DNA of 64,000 nucleotides from Panorpa germanica (GCA_963678705.1 OY783208.1:13451782-13515781), one strand, 5' to 3'; positions 34,791-47,600 are shown, numbered from the stretch's first letter. The notes: generated from the letters alone by a model not told the origin. Numbers and translations are program-made.

Positions 34791-36247
34791 ATTGTGAGTT
34801 TTCCGGCAGAATTGTATTTAATTGTCATTTAAATACTGTACCACATTGATTAAAGGGATTACTTAGGAGACTTTAAGAATGAAATTTTACCTATTGTTTA
34901 TTTGTTAATAGGTTGTAAGTTTATTACTTAAATAAACTATGAAAATTTATGACAAGCTTAATATTATTAAATGTATTAATAATAAAAATACTTCACATAT
35001 AAATTTAAAAAAACGTAGTTAAATAATTCACCACTTTATACTAATGTACTCTTTGTTAGGTGTAATACGGGCAAGTCGATTATGTCGAGTTCGTAATTAT
35101 TTGATGGTCATAAAGTGTCTCGGATAATAACGACAATGGAGCGAGTTCAATAGGCTTTACCCAGAAAGAGTGAGACGCTTATCTAAATGAGATACATAGG
35201 ATTATACGATTTATGTTTACGATTGCGTAAACAACGTAATAAAACAATAGACAATATACAATAAGAGATAATTTAAATATTGTACACAATTAAAAATTTA
35301 AAATTGTCGCAAATCAAAGAACAGAAAAATATGCAGGCATGATCTAGCATACGCAGAACTTGTTGCTATATTTATTTTACAAGTATTGTACTTAATTTGA
35401 GTTCGTGACTGCCCGCTATAAAGGAATATCAATTCTAAATGGCATGTTATTGTCAGATACCATTGAGAGAGGGTCTTTGTATGTAGGGTAATAATTCTAA
35501 GTTAAGTGCAGGGGCGCTTCAGAATGAATGAATTCGATTTACATATATTAAATATTAATAGAATAAAGACATGGGCGGGTAAATATTACTATGGAAAATG
35601 CACTTTCTTGCTAAAACCAATTTGTCTTTAAACTAGTTTTGTTTATTGGATATTTTGATCTTTATTAATACGTATATCGATTCAATTTTAAGATGTTTTG
35701 ATATCAAAACAATATTGGATATAATAAGTATTATTCCCACTCACCATTCCTTTTTATGCTTTACGTGAAGGATACAATTAGAGTCATCAGCAAGAAACGT
35801 CTACAAAGATAACGAAATTATTCAAATGAATCAGCTGTACAAATCTACACCTAGAAACTAATATAGACGCTGAAACGCAAAAATCCAATAAAAGTTATTT
35901 GCTTAGTTGCATAATAGTCATCTATGGATTACAAGCTCATATATCATTTTCATGCATCATGTATAATTTGAGGAACATCTCTTTCGACATATTGTAAATT
36001 GTGAATTGAAATTTAAAAAAGAAATCCATTTTACTTGCTAAATTGAATGTAATATAGGCATTAGAATCACACTGCGATACTGTGCTGTTATTGTGATCGA
36101 TCATAGGATAGTGTGAAGGCTATTATGTGATAAGAATCTACTGTTATTGCTTAGGGAGCGCTTGGTGCTTGATTGAGGTTAATGCAATAATAACTGTTAG
36201 TGTCAACTTTATTTTAAACGGGTTGTGTTACATTTGGGGTTACTGCT
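34791..36247. other. Intergenic, nothing recognised
   Basis: AT-rich sequence with no transposon ends or exons that I can support. If 36248-36376 is a first exon, the last few hundred bases would be its promoter and 5' UTR, but I see no clear TATA or initiator. Confidence 0.35.
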
Positions 36248-36376
36248 ATGGGGCTTGCGGGAAAATTTATTTATTTAACAAATGGAGTGTTTAAGCCAAT
36301 TGCTACTGAATTTTATACACAATATGTTGATAACCACAGCCAATATAGAGCAAAAGACACCGCTGTTAGGATTCTG
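36248..36376 (+). CDS. Possible first coding exon, unidentified protein
   Basis: An ATG opens 43 codons (MGLAGKFIYLTNGVFKPIAT... to TAVRIL) ending in phase 0 at a strong donor, CTG followed by GTACGT. The composition is balanced and contains no repeat. No signal peptide is evident. I do not recognise the protein. It lies 5.2 kb upstream of the first visible IR exon, which also begins in phase 0, so it could be part of that gene, but the sequence does not look like the expected start of a ligand-binding domain. Confidence 0.35.
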
Positions 36377-36439
36377 GTACGTTTATTTTATTGGTTGCCT
36401 AATATGTTGAGAGAGGATCTTTTGCAGATACTTAATTCT

Positions 36440-37000
36440 AAATCTTCTTCTTTATAACTTCCGGATGTTTGTTTATACTCTTATATGTTTTCATATTTGG
36501 TTCTGAATTTTCTGTAGGTTTCATGCATTTCTTTTAAGATTTTATATTTCGGAGAGAAAAGCATGCTAAAACTTTTGGCATTCTGAGACTGTCTCCTGAA
36601 ATTCCTGGAAACACGTAATTTTGGAAAAACTGAAAAAAGGTCAACATTTTGCAAAATAACGGTTAATCTGTAAAAGATAGAATGTTGACAATTTGTTTAG
36701 GTATTAGGCTATTCAATGTCAAGATAATTCGAAAATAGAAAATTGCTAATGGGGGTGTCGGGAAAATTGCGTTGTCTGTAAAATTAATGTTAAGGAAGTT
36801 AAATTTTTTGATTGTATAATAATTGAGTATCTAATTAACATTAAAAACTTTAAAATTTCAAAATTTTATTTAAGGGCACGGGGCCGTTATTTCCGAAAAT
36901 AAAAATTGAACAAAGTTATTGTTTAGTAACAATTGAGAGTATTATCATTATAATTTTATTTGTTTTTCTCCTTATTAATTCCTTATAACTGAGTAAAAAC
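36440..37000 (+). repeat. Old copy of the array Helitron body
   Basis: The order TCTTATATGTTTTCATATTTGG, ACACGTAATTTTGGAAAAAC, AAAGATAGAATGTTGAC and GGGCACGGGGCCG follows that of the array units at 1-10 kb but is much more diverged and has no recognisable 3' end. Confidence 0.6.
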
Positions 37001-37013
37001 AATTATTTTCATA

Positions 37014-37060
37014 TATTGGGTTGGCATGAAAATAATTTCGGTTTTGTAGTAAGGAATAAT
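37014..37060 (+). repeat. Mariner terminal repeat remnant
   Basis: TATTGGGTTGGCATGAAAAT followed by AATTTCGGTTTTG resembles the TTGGGTTGGCAA...TTTCGG ends of mariners. No second end or transposase lies nearby, so this is a solitary relic. Confidence 0.5.
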
Positions 37061-37100
37061 TTTTCTTTTCTTTAATGGGAATAAACTCAACTCAATTACA

Positions 37101-37909
37101 TCTTATATTATAATGGCCCAGGTGTATATTTATGATCTTATATTCTTATGATCTTCTGATCTTATATTCTTATATGTTTGGTGGTGAATTTTGTATGGCT
37201 GCGCGAAAACGGCTAAGTTAATATTTTTGAAAATTGCAAAAAATTGCGAAAATTGAAAAAAATTCTAAGACTTCTGGCTTCCCCGGATTTTTCCGTGAAT
37301 TTTCTGGAAACCCGTAATTTTGGAAAAACTGGAAAGAAAGTGAGCCCTTTTTTGCTGCATTACTTTTATTTCGTAAAAGATAGAAAGTTGAAATTTTGCA
37401 TGTGTATTAAGGTATTTAATGCTGACATTTTTTAAAAATTAGAAATTCAAAAATTGAAAAAGTTGAAAAAATTCAGGGGCTCAAAAGGGAACTTTGGAGA
37501 AAGTTCATATTCTGGATTCTAGAATAATTAAGTATATTATTAATAAAAGAAAATTCAAAATTTTTTTTGGTGGCACTGGGACATTTTTTTCCGAGTGTAA
37601 AAATTGTGCTAGGAAGTTGAAATTTTGTATATAGGCTAACCATGGTAACTTATTTACTAATTGAAAAAAAAATCCTAAATTTTGAAAAAAGTTGGTCAAA
37701 TAATGCATAAATTTAAAATATTTTTTATTTTGATATAAAAAATATATTTTCTGAGGCAGTTTGTATAAAAATTTTATTGTTATTTTATGTAAAATTAATG
37801 TAGAACGAGTTTATTTAATATTTTAATTTAAAAATGGAATTAAATTTTGACATGAAATTCAAGCCACTCACAAAAAACAGACGTCACTTGCGACGGGGTT
37901 AAAAGCTAG
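37101..37909 (+). mobile_element. Complete solitary copy of the array Helitron-like element
   Basis: It begins TCTTATATTATAATGG after an A and ends with the hairpin CGTCAC-TT-GCGACG, GGGTTAAAAG and CTAG before a T: 809 bp with both Helitron termini and an A/T target. The body is collinear with the units at 1-10,014, including the GTTGAAATTTTGCATGTG and GTTGAAATTTTGTATATAGG cores. This copy defines the family boundaries. The frame at 37244-37435 is a by-product. Confidence 0.8.
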
Positions 37910-39229
37910 TATTTTATATTTTCTTGAATGACATTTCTTGATCTCTTTGGAAACTTCATGATTCCGCTCTCATAAAAGTAATGGCTCTGTAACCATATTA
38001 ACTGCCAATATATTACAACTATATTACTTTTAATTGATAGTAAAGAGACATATTATCGTAAACATAAGAAACATAAAGCATTCGGATTCGCAACGTGTAG
38101 CAGATTAAGTTTGGAAGGCATTTACGGGAAATTTAAATTAACTGGTTAAACGATATCAGTAAAACACACACTTGATTTAATAACGTATATTTAAATTGAC
38201 AGCAAAGGTCAGACAGTATTTACACTAAGTATCGGTAATTACCCTAATAACTTAATTACACCAATAAAACAATTACACTAGTTTGTAGTTAATAATAATT
38301 ACAGGCCACGAGTTGACTCCAACTATGTAAAAGTCGCGAATCGGAAGTAGTGGTTTAACGGAAAGTCGCGTTTTCTAAATGTCTATTAGCAAATAAATGT
38401 GTTGACAAGACATTCTGCATTCTGCAAATGCATTCTGCATTTTGGAACCTTATAATCTACAAGCTCTGTCAAGATATGTCTTGGTTGATGCACAAACTTA
38501 GACTCCCGCTAAAATCTAAGTTGGCAATATATTTCGTTTCTAATTAGTCTGAGTAAGCAAGCAAGAGTCGTTATATAGCCATCTCATGTGTGTTGTACTC
38601 ATTTGTTGATTCCCAGAATGTTGTGAGGGTGTAATTGTGAATCTCATTCCACATTAAGTAATTAGTAACTTCAGCTCATCGACGCATGTATGTTATAAGA
38701 TTAAGCCGAGTTTATTATGCAAGTTGCTAATGGTGTCCATTTTGTAATTTAAATATTAGATCTCACTTATTTTGATATATCAAATTGTTGCAAAATCTAT
38801 CATGGTGAGATCGAAAAAGATGTAATTCGAATCGAAGCGATTAATTGCTGATTTGTAGTGGGTTGTATTTTGTAGGAAAATAGATTTTGTAATATTATAT
38901 GAATTGTTTTTATTTACTTCTATAAACTTCACTTCACAGATACAAATAAAAATATTTTAATTATTCGAAGACAAAATAGACGAAAAAAAGACCTTGATTA
39001 CAGGAAGCCCGTAATTATTATTAAAAAAAAAAACTTGTGTATAATAACTGGATAATTGATTAGGTTATAATTATTAGATATTAATTTTTATGTTATTTAA
39101 TTAGGGTCTAAGAGAATTCTGTTGAATGAATATTTAATTACATATTTTAAATTAAAGAAATTTAAAGTTTTATAAGTGAAGCCTGTTTGGAGAAAGCTAA
39201 TATTATAAATTATGTAATAAGTAACGATC
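37910..39229. other. Intergenic, nothing recognised
   Basis: No reading frame or element ends. A short ATTCTGCATTCTGCAAATG cluster with three ATTCTGCA words sits at about 38411-38440. Confidence 0.4.
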
Positions 39230-39539
39230 TTATAAAAGATATATTCATAATTCAATAATTTTATAAGGGAGCTTTTGTGTTAGAAAGTTGAAATTTTGTA
39301 TGAGGGTTAACTTTGGTATTTAATTTACAAATCGAAAAAGAGAATTATAAATTTTAAATTATCAAATAACGAATAAATAGAATATGTTTTATAAAAAGTT
39401 TACTTTGTATTGAGAATATTTAAAAATTTTCATGTGCAAAACTTAAATAGAACGAGTTAAATATTTTTATTTTAAAATGGAATTAAAATTTTAAATGCAA
39501 TTCAAGTTACACATGGTTACAGATGGTTATGAATGCTAG
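39230..39539 (+). repeat. Diverged 3' half of the array Helitron family
   Basis: AAGTTGAAATTTTGTATGAGG (39283) and the following TTTACAAATCG and GAACGAGTTAAATATTT match the last third of array units. It ends TGAATGCTAG, with CTAG at 39536-39539 before T; the hairpin is eroded. Confidence 0.6.
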
Positions 39540-40120
39540 TAACTTATAATTTAGTTACATTGTTTAAGTTTACATTGAAAGAAATATAATAAAATTTGCT
39601 TAGGTTCTTCAATATATTCGATTAAACTAAACACTGCGTATTTTTGTGTCATTTGCATTAAAAAAGATAATTTGTTTTCAGAATAGAACTCAGTATCCTG
39701 ATGATTACGACAACATCTGAAACGATTGAAGAAATGGTTTTATTAAACGAGTCACTCTAAAGTAGAAAATAAAAATAAATAATATACCAATTTAAATTCA
39801 AGCAGATTTAACAAAATTATAACAATTTTGGCAAAACTAAAAAAATTAAGAAATTAATTATGCTTACCACAATATTAATTCCAGGAGACTTTGATTTGGC
39901 CCATCAGTTTTTTTTTTGCTTTTCTCCTTATTAGATTCAATCATTTATAATTTAGTAACTTAACATTAATTTGGAATAGACGTTATCTTCCTTTAATTTA
40001 AACATATAAAAAAACTTTATACAAAGGTGTCTCATATAGACCTAACTTACACTATCTAAATTCAAGGTACAAAAAAAAGAGAAAGCAGTGGTTAGACAAT
40101 TGTGTACTAGTAAAAATTAA

Positions 40121-41161
40121 GGGTGGGGTCTGGGTTTTCACTTTCGAATAATCGATTTTTTTTTTTTGTTTTATCTTATTGTTTATTTTTTATTTTTTAT
40201 TTTTTTTTATTTAACGTCGGCCTATTTCCGATGCTGAGTCCTATCACCGACGACCTCCTTCAATGTTGGCAGTATTTATGGTGTCGTGGCCTCATATATG
40301 TGGGCTACACCACTGCCTAATAACTGTACGATTATGTATGACCATAATCAATATAAGTTCATAATAACCAAACCCAGAAAATATATATCTGGTCCGGGGA
40401 TCGAACCCGAAGACACAGCAGTCGGCGTCAAGCATCAATGCTCTCGCCCACTGTGTCGTCAAAAAAATCTTATTGTTTAACATTTCAAGAATATGTCCTC
40501 AAAATTTTAATCCGATCTAAGCAATATTCTTGAAGTTATTGTCTTATTAATCCGGTATATTATATCGTATTATATGTTAATCAGCTATACAGTTTATTCA
40601 TTGCTATAGTCCTGACGAGTTTTTCTCAAAACTACTTTTTCAAAGTCCGTGTTCACTGCCATTTGAAAACTACTTGACCGATTCATTTCAAACTTTGTAC
40701 ACATTTTCTTCATATAAAATACCTCCCCCTACGTTTAGTTTTTTTTTTTTTTTTTTAACATTAGGGTGTTTCCCACCCACAAAATGGCGGAAATTTTAGT
40801 CGAAAATAACGGTTCACACTTTAGACGGCCGCCAAAAATTTTTAAATAAAAAATAATAATCAGAGAACGTTGGGGGGAAGATTTGTTTATAATTTAACTA
40901 AATTTTTATGGTTTTTTATTTTCATGTAATTTCCGGCCGAGTTACAGTGAACACCGCAAATTGTTTTTTTTTCAAGACGTCCTGGGGGAAGCTCTGTCAC
41001 GGGCTAATGATTTAATATTTTTGCATGAAAAATTTACAGAACATAGTCAAAACTATGCTCAACAATGTATAGAAGGTTTGAATAAAATTGCTCAATCAAT
41101 ATTTGAGATAAAAAATCACAAAAAAAGTGTTTTTTTTTACGCTGAAACCCAGACCCCTCCC
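40121..41161. mobile_element. TTAA-flanked MITE, second copy, with nested SINE
   Basis: The ends GGGTGGGGTCTGGGTTTTC and GAAACCCAGACCCCTCCC are flanked by TTAA (40117-40120, 41162-41165). Inside, in reverse order relative to 10783-11444, are the same phrases (AAATGGCGG, GGCCGAGTTACAGTGAACAC). It is longer than its sister because a SINE of about 280 bp lies at 40186-40466. The frame 40961-41215 mostly overlaps the element and is not a gene. Confidence 0.8.
40173..40479 (-). mobile_element. tRNA-derived SINE nested in the MITE
   Basis: The 13-mer ATCTTATTGTTTA occurs at 40173-40185 and 40467-40479 as a target duplication. Between them, read on the minus strand, is a tRNA-like head with an A-box-like CACAGTGGGCGAGAGCA and a B box GGGTTCGATCCC, then a body and an A-rich tail (the T-rich stretch 40186-40210). 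These are RNA polymerase III promoter elements, and the insertion pattern is that of a SINE moved by LINE machinery. The family name is unknown to me. It is not a functional tRNA gene: no cloverleaf can be completed. Confidence 0.85.
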
Positions 41162-41165
41162 TTAA

Positions 41166-41596
41166 ATACCAAAGAAACTGATTTTAATTATTTTAAAATA
41201 TCATCGTTTAGGTGAAATTCGTTGCACTAACAATTTTATCAGATATAGGTTTCTAAGAACTTTCTAAAGAAAAGGTCCGGAGTGGTGAATGTGAATGGTT
41301 TTATTATCATATACAATAGGCTGTAGCTTTTTACCTACGATGTTTTTGGAAATCTATTAAAACTACAAAGAAAGTTTAATAGGAGGAATTATGATCTTAA
41401 AGCTTTATTTTTATTTATCCGAGAAGTTGTAACTAAGAAGTAATACCTAAATCTAAAAAATATGATTATTTTAGTAGAGAAATATTTGTACAATATTTAT
41501 TATAAAGTATAGTTGAATAGAATTTTAATGTTGCTTCACAATTCTCTAACACTAATGTGTCAAACATTGTAAATGCAACATTTTAATTTTTTTCAG
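41166..41596. other. Presumed IR intron or 5' flank
   Basis: There are no coding frames. The last bases (TTTTAATTTTTTTCAG) form a good splice acceptor for the exon at 41597, so at least the right part is intronic. Confidence 0.5.
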
Positions 41597-41673
41597 AAAC
41601 CTGATGAAGAGATAGAATTAAGTGACTACGTTTCCGATGTGTGGGCGGTTTTACAAGAATGCTTAGGAATTGA
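41597..41673 (+). CDS. IR exon a: start of ligand-binding lobe 1
   Basis: The acceptor TTTTTTTCAG and donor GTAAGTT frame 25 codons plus two bases. [18 protein letters not shown] corresponds to the GY-IDLW--LA--LNF segment of IR lobe 1. It starts in phase 0. The expected preceding segment with the PPF/PPY motif must lie on an upstream exon. Confidence 0.8.
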
Positions 41674-44600
41674 GTAAGTTTAAATTTTAAAATTGTTTAG
41701 AGGTGTCACTAATAAAAATATACACCCAGAACCGTACTGAAAGTAAACATATGAGGGAGTTGCACAAACGTTTCTTTGTGGTCGGTTATTGAGGTGTTAT
41801 AATACTTTATTAAAACTCACAAGCCGTTGTTGTTTTGCTCTTGTCAAGGCGGTAAATTGGTTACAACATACAGATACGTAGTACCAACACAATAGTAATG
41901 GTTACAAAAATAAATCTGGTGGGGACAAATCAGGACTCCCAGCTAGCCACGGGATCTATTCTATCAATTTGCATTTCAGGAAGCATTTTATTAACTATTG
42001 GCAGGCATTCATTTGACGTGTAACAAGTAAATACATGTGTTCTGATTGTAGCTAGAAAATTCTTAATATTTATTTTAATACTAGCTGTCCCGGCCACGCG
42101 TTGCTGTGCCTAACGTAGCGCCATCTATTGAATATTTACTCAATCTAGTCAACAGATTTCGATTTACTTAACAGAATATTTACTCAATCTAGTCAACAGA
42201 TGTCGCCATCATCGTCGTCCGATGTCATATGTCATATACAGATAATTAATAGACAAATAATTAGCAATAAGATAAATAAATTGAGATGTAAGCTATCCTA
42301 TCTTTCAAGTTGGGTCAAACTGCACACGGTGTACAAATTTCATTAAAATCGGTTAAGTAGTTTAGGAGTCCATAGCGGACAACACAGTAACACGTAATTT
42401 ATATATATTAAGATTAAGATAAATGAAATATCTCCGAAAGTATTTGAGGAATATCTCAACACCTGCGCTCAAGGAAATAATTACGGATTTGGAGAAGGCA
42501 ACTTTGATATAATATTTAATTATTACTTTCTGAATCCCAGTTGCATTGTCAGAAAGAAAAAACCAAGAAGAAATAATTCAAAGCACACATCTTTGACAAT
42601 AACGGAAAGAGAGACATTGCAGGAAGACCATAACTATTGTTCCGAAATGGATCCCATTTTATAGATGAGTAAAAGTAAAGAGTTGGAATATTTGCTGAAG
42701 CATCCAGTTATATCCAGCTTTATGTATATGAAGTGGTATCGTTTAAGACGTATTTTTCGCGCTAATTTATTATTATATACAATGTTTTGTTTTTTCTTAA
42801 TTATGTATATTCTGTTTGGTTTCAAAGACACCCTCGAATATGAAAACGTGTAGATGCTTTGTTCTTTTTTCCTATCAGTAATTTGTTTATGTATTCTAAT
42901 CATACGAGAAGTCTTTCAGTTGCATATCTCTCTAAAATTGTATATCCGCAAATTCGAAAACTACTTAGAACTTTGTCTAGTAGGTGTGTCAAGCGCTATT
43001 CTATTTTGTAACTGGGCTGACAAACATTTCGTTAACCAGTTGCCGGTTATTGTTATCTTATTAGCAGCTCCAACATTGATAGAGCTAATTTGACAGCTTT
43101 CTTACTTTTCAACAAATGGGCGATGCTTAGTAATGTTTCTTCAAATTTCTTGCAATATTTTTTTAAAAATTCCCTCTTTATTTTAGCTTTTGCTATAAGT
43201 TTTTATATATTATTTCGAGATCTGCCTAAAGATTCCACAGATGTTGATGACGTACCAAGTGCCACCAATGCAGAAGATGGCGATCCCAACTTCTTTGATC
43301 ATCCTAGTTTGGCTCTGATGAAGACGTTTGTCATGCTGACAAATTAGATATGCCTTCTTTTAAGTTTAAAAACTACTCTATTATTAGCCATATTATATTC
43401 GTCCTATTTGTGTTTTTGATAACAATTGTGTTGTTCAACTTACTAAACGGGTTAGCAGTTAGTGACACTGTTGCTATTAAATCAGATGCAGAATTAGTAG
43501 GCCTCAAAACGCGCGCTGAACTGTTGGCCTATTACAAAGTTGTTTTATTAGGTGATGTTAAATTTTTACAAAGCAATAATTTCTAAATTTATAAACCTTT
43601 TTGGCTCAGATGAATCTGCAGAAAGCAAACACGTTCGACCATTGGGAAAAACAATTTGCTTGTTTCTTACATAGTTACCAGAGAACAAGATATTTCTAAA
43701 AATTATTCAAAATAATGTGATTGTGATACCTCCAGAAAGAGTAAAAGATGGAAAGGTTAAGAAATCTTGATTTCTAAGATTTGTCAACGTAACAGAATGA
43801 ATCCCAAAATTGTGAAATCCGCTTTAAAGATATTAAATACCGATTGTTCAATAGATTAAGCTTATTTAAAAAAGAAACTGAATAACCTTGAAAAAAATGT
43901 TGAAAGTAAAATTCATGAATAAGAGGGTTCCATGGAAAAGATATTAACAATAATTAACAAACTGGAAAACAAATTAAGATTTGATAAAAACCATGAAGAT
44001 GTTACACATATTTAAGAAGAAAGTAATCAATACATTTTTTCTGTCTCTTATATATTTTTACTCACAGCAAAATAAAATGTTACGAAGTTTATTTTGATAT
44101 ACTTTTTCTCTTTCTATCATTATGTTTTATGTATAAGTTTGCCTCAACAATATTTAGAGATGTTTTTTTAGGATAGGTTATGTTTGATTGAATACGTGAC
44201 AGTTGATACAATATGACAATTGACTTTATGTACAATATATATTTATACATTTCACATTGATGAAACAAATTTTATAAACAAAATTTATGTAATAAATTAA
44301 ATATTAAATACCGAAAGGTAAATATGTAATGCCGAAAGGTAAAACATTAAATAAATAAATAATAATATTTAAAACAACGCATTATCTCCTTGTTCTTTCA
44401 TAAGCAGAGACTTAATAATAATGGCACTAAATCTACTGTATCCGGCCACATTTGTTTGTTTCACTATTTTTCCTTTCCAACCTATCTAAAATTATCTTTT
44501 CATTTAGCTTTCACGCAGAATTATTTATATTTAGTTATAATTAAATTTCCCTCTTCAATATTTTCCTCTTTCAAAAAATTTACACGTGTGCCTTTTGTTT

Positions 44601-47600
44601 TTTTTCCTATAATTGGGACCAGAGGGCGTTGAACAGAGATTGATAGGTAGTGTAAAATTGATAGGTATTGTACCTTTATAAACAAGTAAACTTAAAGATC
44701 ATTTAACTCTTCGTCGTCAAGTAAGTTAGACTGCCTTTGTATTTTGTCCGGCATTTTTAAAATTCATTTGAGGTCATTTTTTCTCGATATTTTCGACATT
44801 TAAAGCGATTTTTAAAAGTTATTATCTATAACTATATATAAAGTGTTATTTGTGAACAAATCTGTGCAAGTTTATAGTTTAAGAAGAAGGAACTGTCCTG
44901 TGTAAAAACTCATTGAGTTTAATTCTAATCGTTTAAAAGTGAAAACAAATAACAGATAAAAATGTTACAAAATTACTATAATGGCGGCAAGAACTTGCCA
45001 TTAATTGCTTCTACCATTGAAAATGAAAACATCAGTAAGTTTGAAAAAGTAATGACTACAGTGAGAGTTATTCCTCTCCAAGTACTCGGTGAAAAATATG
45101 AGTTCAAAAATATTGTACAACTCATTTGCTCGAAAGGGATATATTACTTTTTAAGCGCGCTTCTACAAGCTTATCTAACAAATAATCTAAACGTTGTCAA
45201 TTCACATCACAAGAAATGTCCAATCCATTTTGTTGTTGACTCACAATGTCTTGCGACGATGACAGTTCTGTTAAAACATAAAGGAATTAACTTGGATGTC
45301 CTGTGCAACGAGGAAGATACTGCTCTCCACATGTTGATTAAGTATATCGTAGGTATCAAGGATATCGAAGGAAGTGACCGGAACGTTGATAGATGTAATA
45401 AGATGATAAAATTATTGTTGCGAAAATAGCAGCTGCAGCGTCTTTGGAAACCACCGTTCGTCTTATGTTCCACTACGCGCACGCCCTAGATACAAACACC
45501 TACAGAAATGGCGCTGGGAAGAGCATCATAAATGTAGTGACTTCCCAATTCCCTTTTATAAAATTAACGGCACATATTTCCGGGCACTCGACAGTGAATA
45601 TGATGACACTCTTCGACGATCTGAGGATGAAGAATGAAACGAAGTTTATCAGTGATTTCAAATTCCTCTACAAGTTCAACGACTCTAAGGAACAGAGTGA
45701 CATATTTACGGAATACCAAACAGACAAAACGTTGCTCCAATTGGCTGTCGATCGGGGACTTCAGAAATGTGTTAGGACCTTACTGCACTATGGATCTGAT
45801 GCAAATTTTATACCCGTAGAAAATACACATACCCCAGCAGGTATCGCTTGCTATAATGTCGACCACGAAATGCTGAAGTTATTGATCGATAGTCAAAAGT
45901 GTAATTTGGAAGAATCTAAAGGTCTGACGTTGTTAGAAATCACTCGTCAAGTGAGGCATACTCCTACCCGTTTATGTTATTCCCATGAAAAAGTTTTTGA
46001 TATGCTATGTGATAAATTACTTGGTCTAAATTTCTAAGAAAATTAATGTGAAACAAAGTCATAGACTTATTTGCATGTCTGAAAATGAACATTTACCAAA
46101 GATTTAAATTACTTACTTACAAAGATTTAGATTACAAGCAAAATTGTAATTTGTATTTACAATATTATTAATAACATGTGTTATTAATTTTGATTGTAAT
46201 TATAGTTGCCCTACACAATAAGTTCAGGCGCATTACACTCGTGAATTATTCCCACCTATAGAGATTTAGTCTTAAATTCATGTTTTTATGTAAGTAATAA
46301 TAACTAAAATTAAAACACATTAGGTGCGAATGTGGTTTTACTATATTTAAGTTTTAAATGTATTTATTACAAAAGTATTTAATGAATATTGTTAGCGATA
46401 ATAGATTTGTAAATCATGTCTTAATTTGTAAAAAAGGTTACTAAATGTTAATAAAATTTGCTCTATTTTAGGAAATATTAACAACTAAATTAATCATTTT
46501 GTTTCTTTAATAATTAAATTTGTCTAAAGTTGTAGAAAATACTACAGTATGGTATTTCACGTCCGATGGTTTGGCATCTCTTTTATACAACAGACAAAAC
46601 ATACGAGTTCGAGTGTGATACGTCATTTACTACTAACAGCTGCATTGTGTATATAGGAAAAATTATCTTGATTATTTATTTCTTCTATGACGACATATGC
46701 AAAGTTAAAACAGCAAAACTGAAATTGAAATTTCATAACAATCGTATAACACCTTCAACTTTTGGGTATTTTAAAAAATAAATACATCAAATATACATAT
46801 ATTATCCTCTATTTGAATCAAAGATTAAAAGAACGACCCTTAAAATAGACTTTACAAGTCCATTCGCTACAAGTGCTCTTAGGGTACCAGATTACCAGGT
46901 TACAGTGAAGAACACCACTATTTAAAAACAATTTTGGTTGCAAGTATCCCCTATTATCACAAGTAACTGTTTTAACTAATTCTCGTTTTACTTGAGCGTA
47001 ACATACCAGCAGAAATTAAAGCGCAGCAACCTAGATTATTTTATTTTAATGTACCAAGGTCAGGTACATATATATTAAGGGGGATTGCTGGCTAACAGGT
47101 GGGGAATAAGTCTGCCTGCGTGCGTTGGTTGAGAGAAATAGCTAAGTTATGAATTGATTGTAGTAAACACGGCAGCACAAAGCGGGTTGGAGCATGCGTA
47201 CTTGCAGTAGTTGATCGTTGGAATCTCCAAGTGAGTCACGAACCCGACGACGAGCACTCTGTGTTGGTGTACTAACTGAAGCTACATGGGCTCCATGTCA
47301 GTGCTGGTGATTGACGTCTGCTACACAACTCTCTTCTTAATAAGTTCTCAGTATAGCAGCTAGTTTCTTAAAACAACTATATACTTGTGGATTATAACAA
47401 AAATAAACAATTTCAGGCAGAGATCTCATTGACAACGAGATATTTTATTGGAATTTGTGTATCAACAACGTCTTACTGTAAACATCATTATTTTACGCAG
47501 CAGGTAATAATTGAATATTTTATTTTCTATTTTAATATGGATTTGGGAAACCCATGAAAATAAATATTTTCATTATTACTTATAATAATAATAATAATAA

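Noticed and set aside
40381..40466. tRNA gene
   Set aside because: A and B boxes are present but no acceptor stem or anticodon arm pairs properly; target duplications and an A tail show a SINE.
47050..47490. Solo LTR in the IR intron
   Set aside because: It begins TGTACC and is GC-richer, but no matching end or target duplication can be seen.
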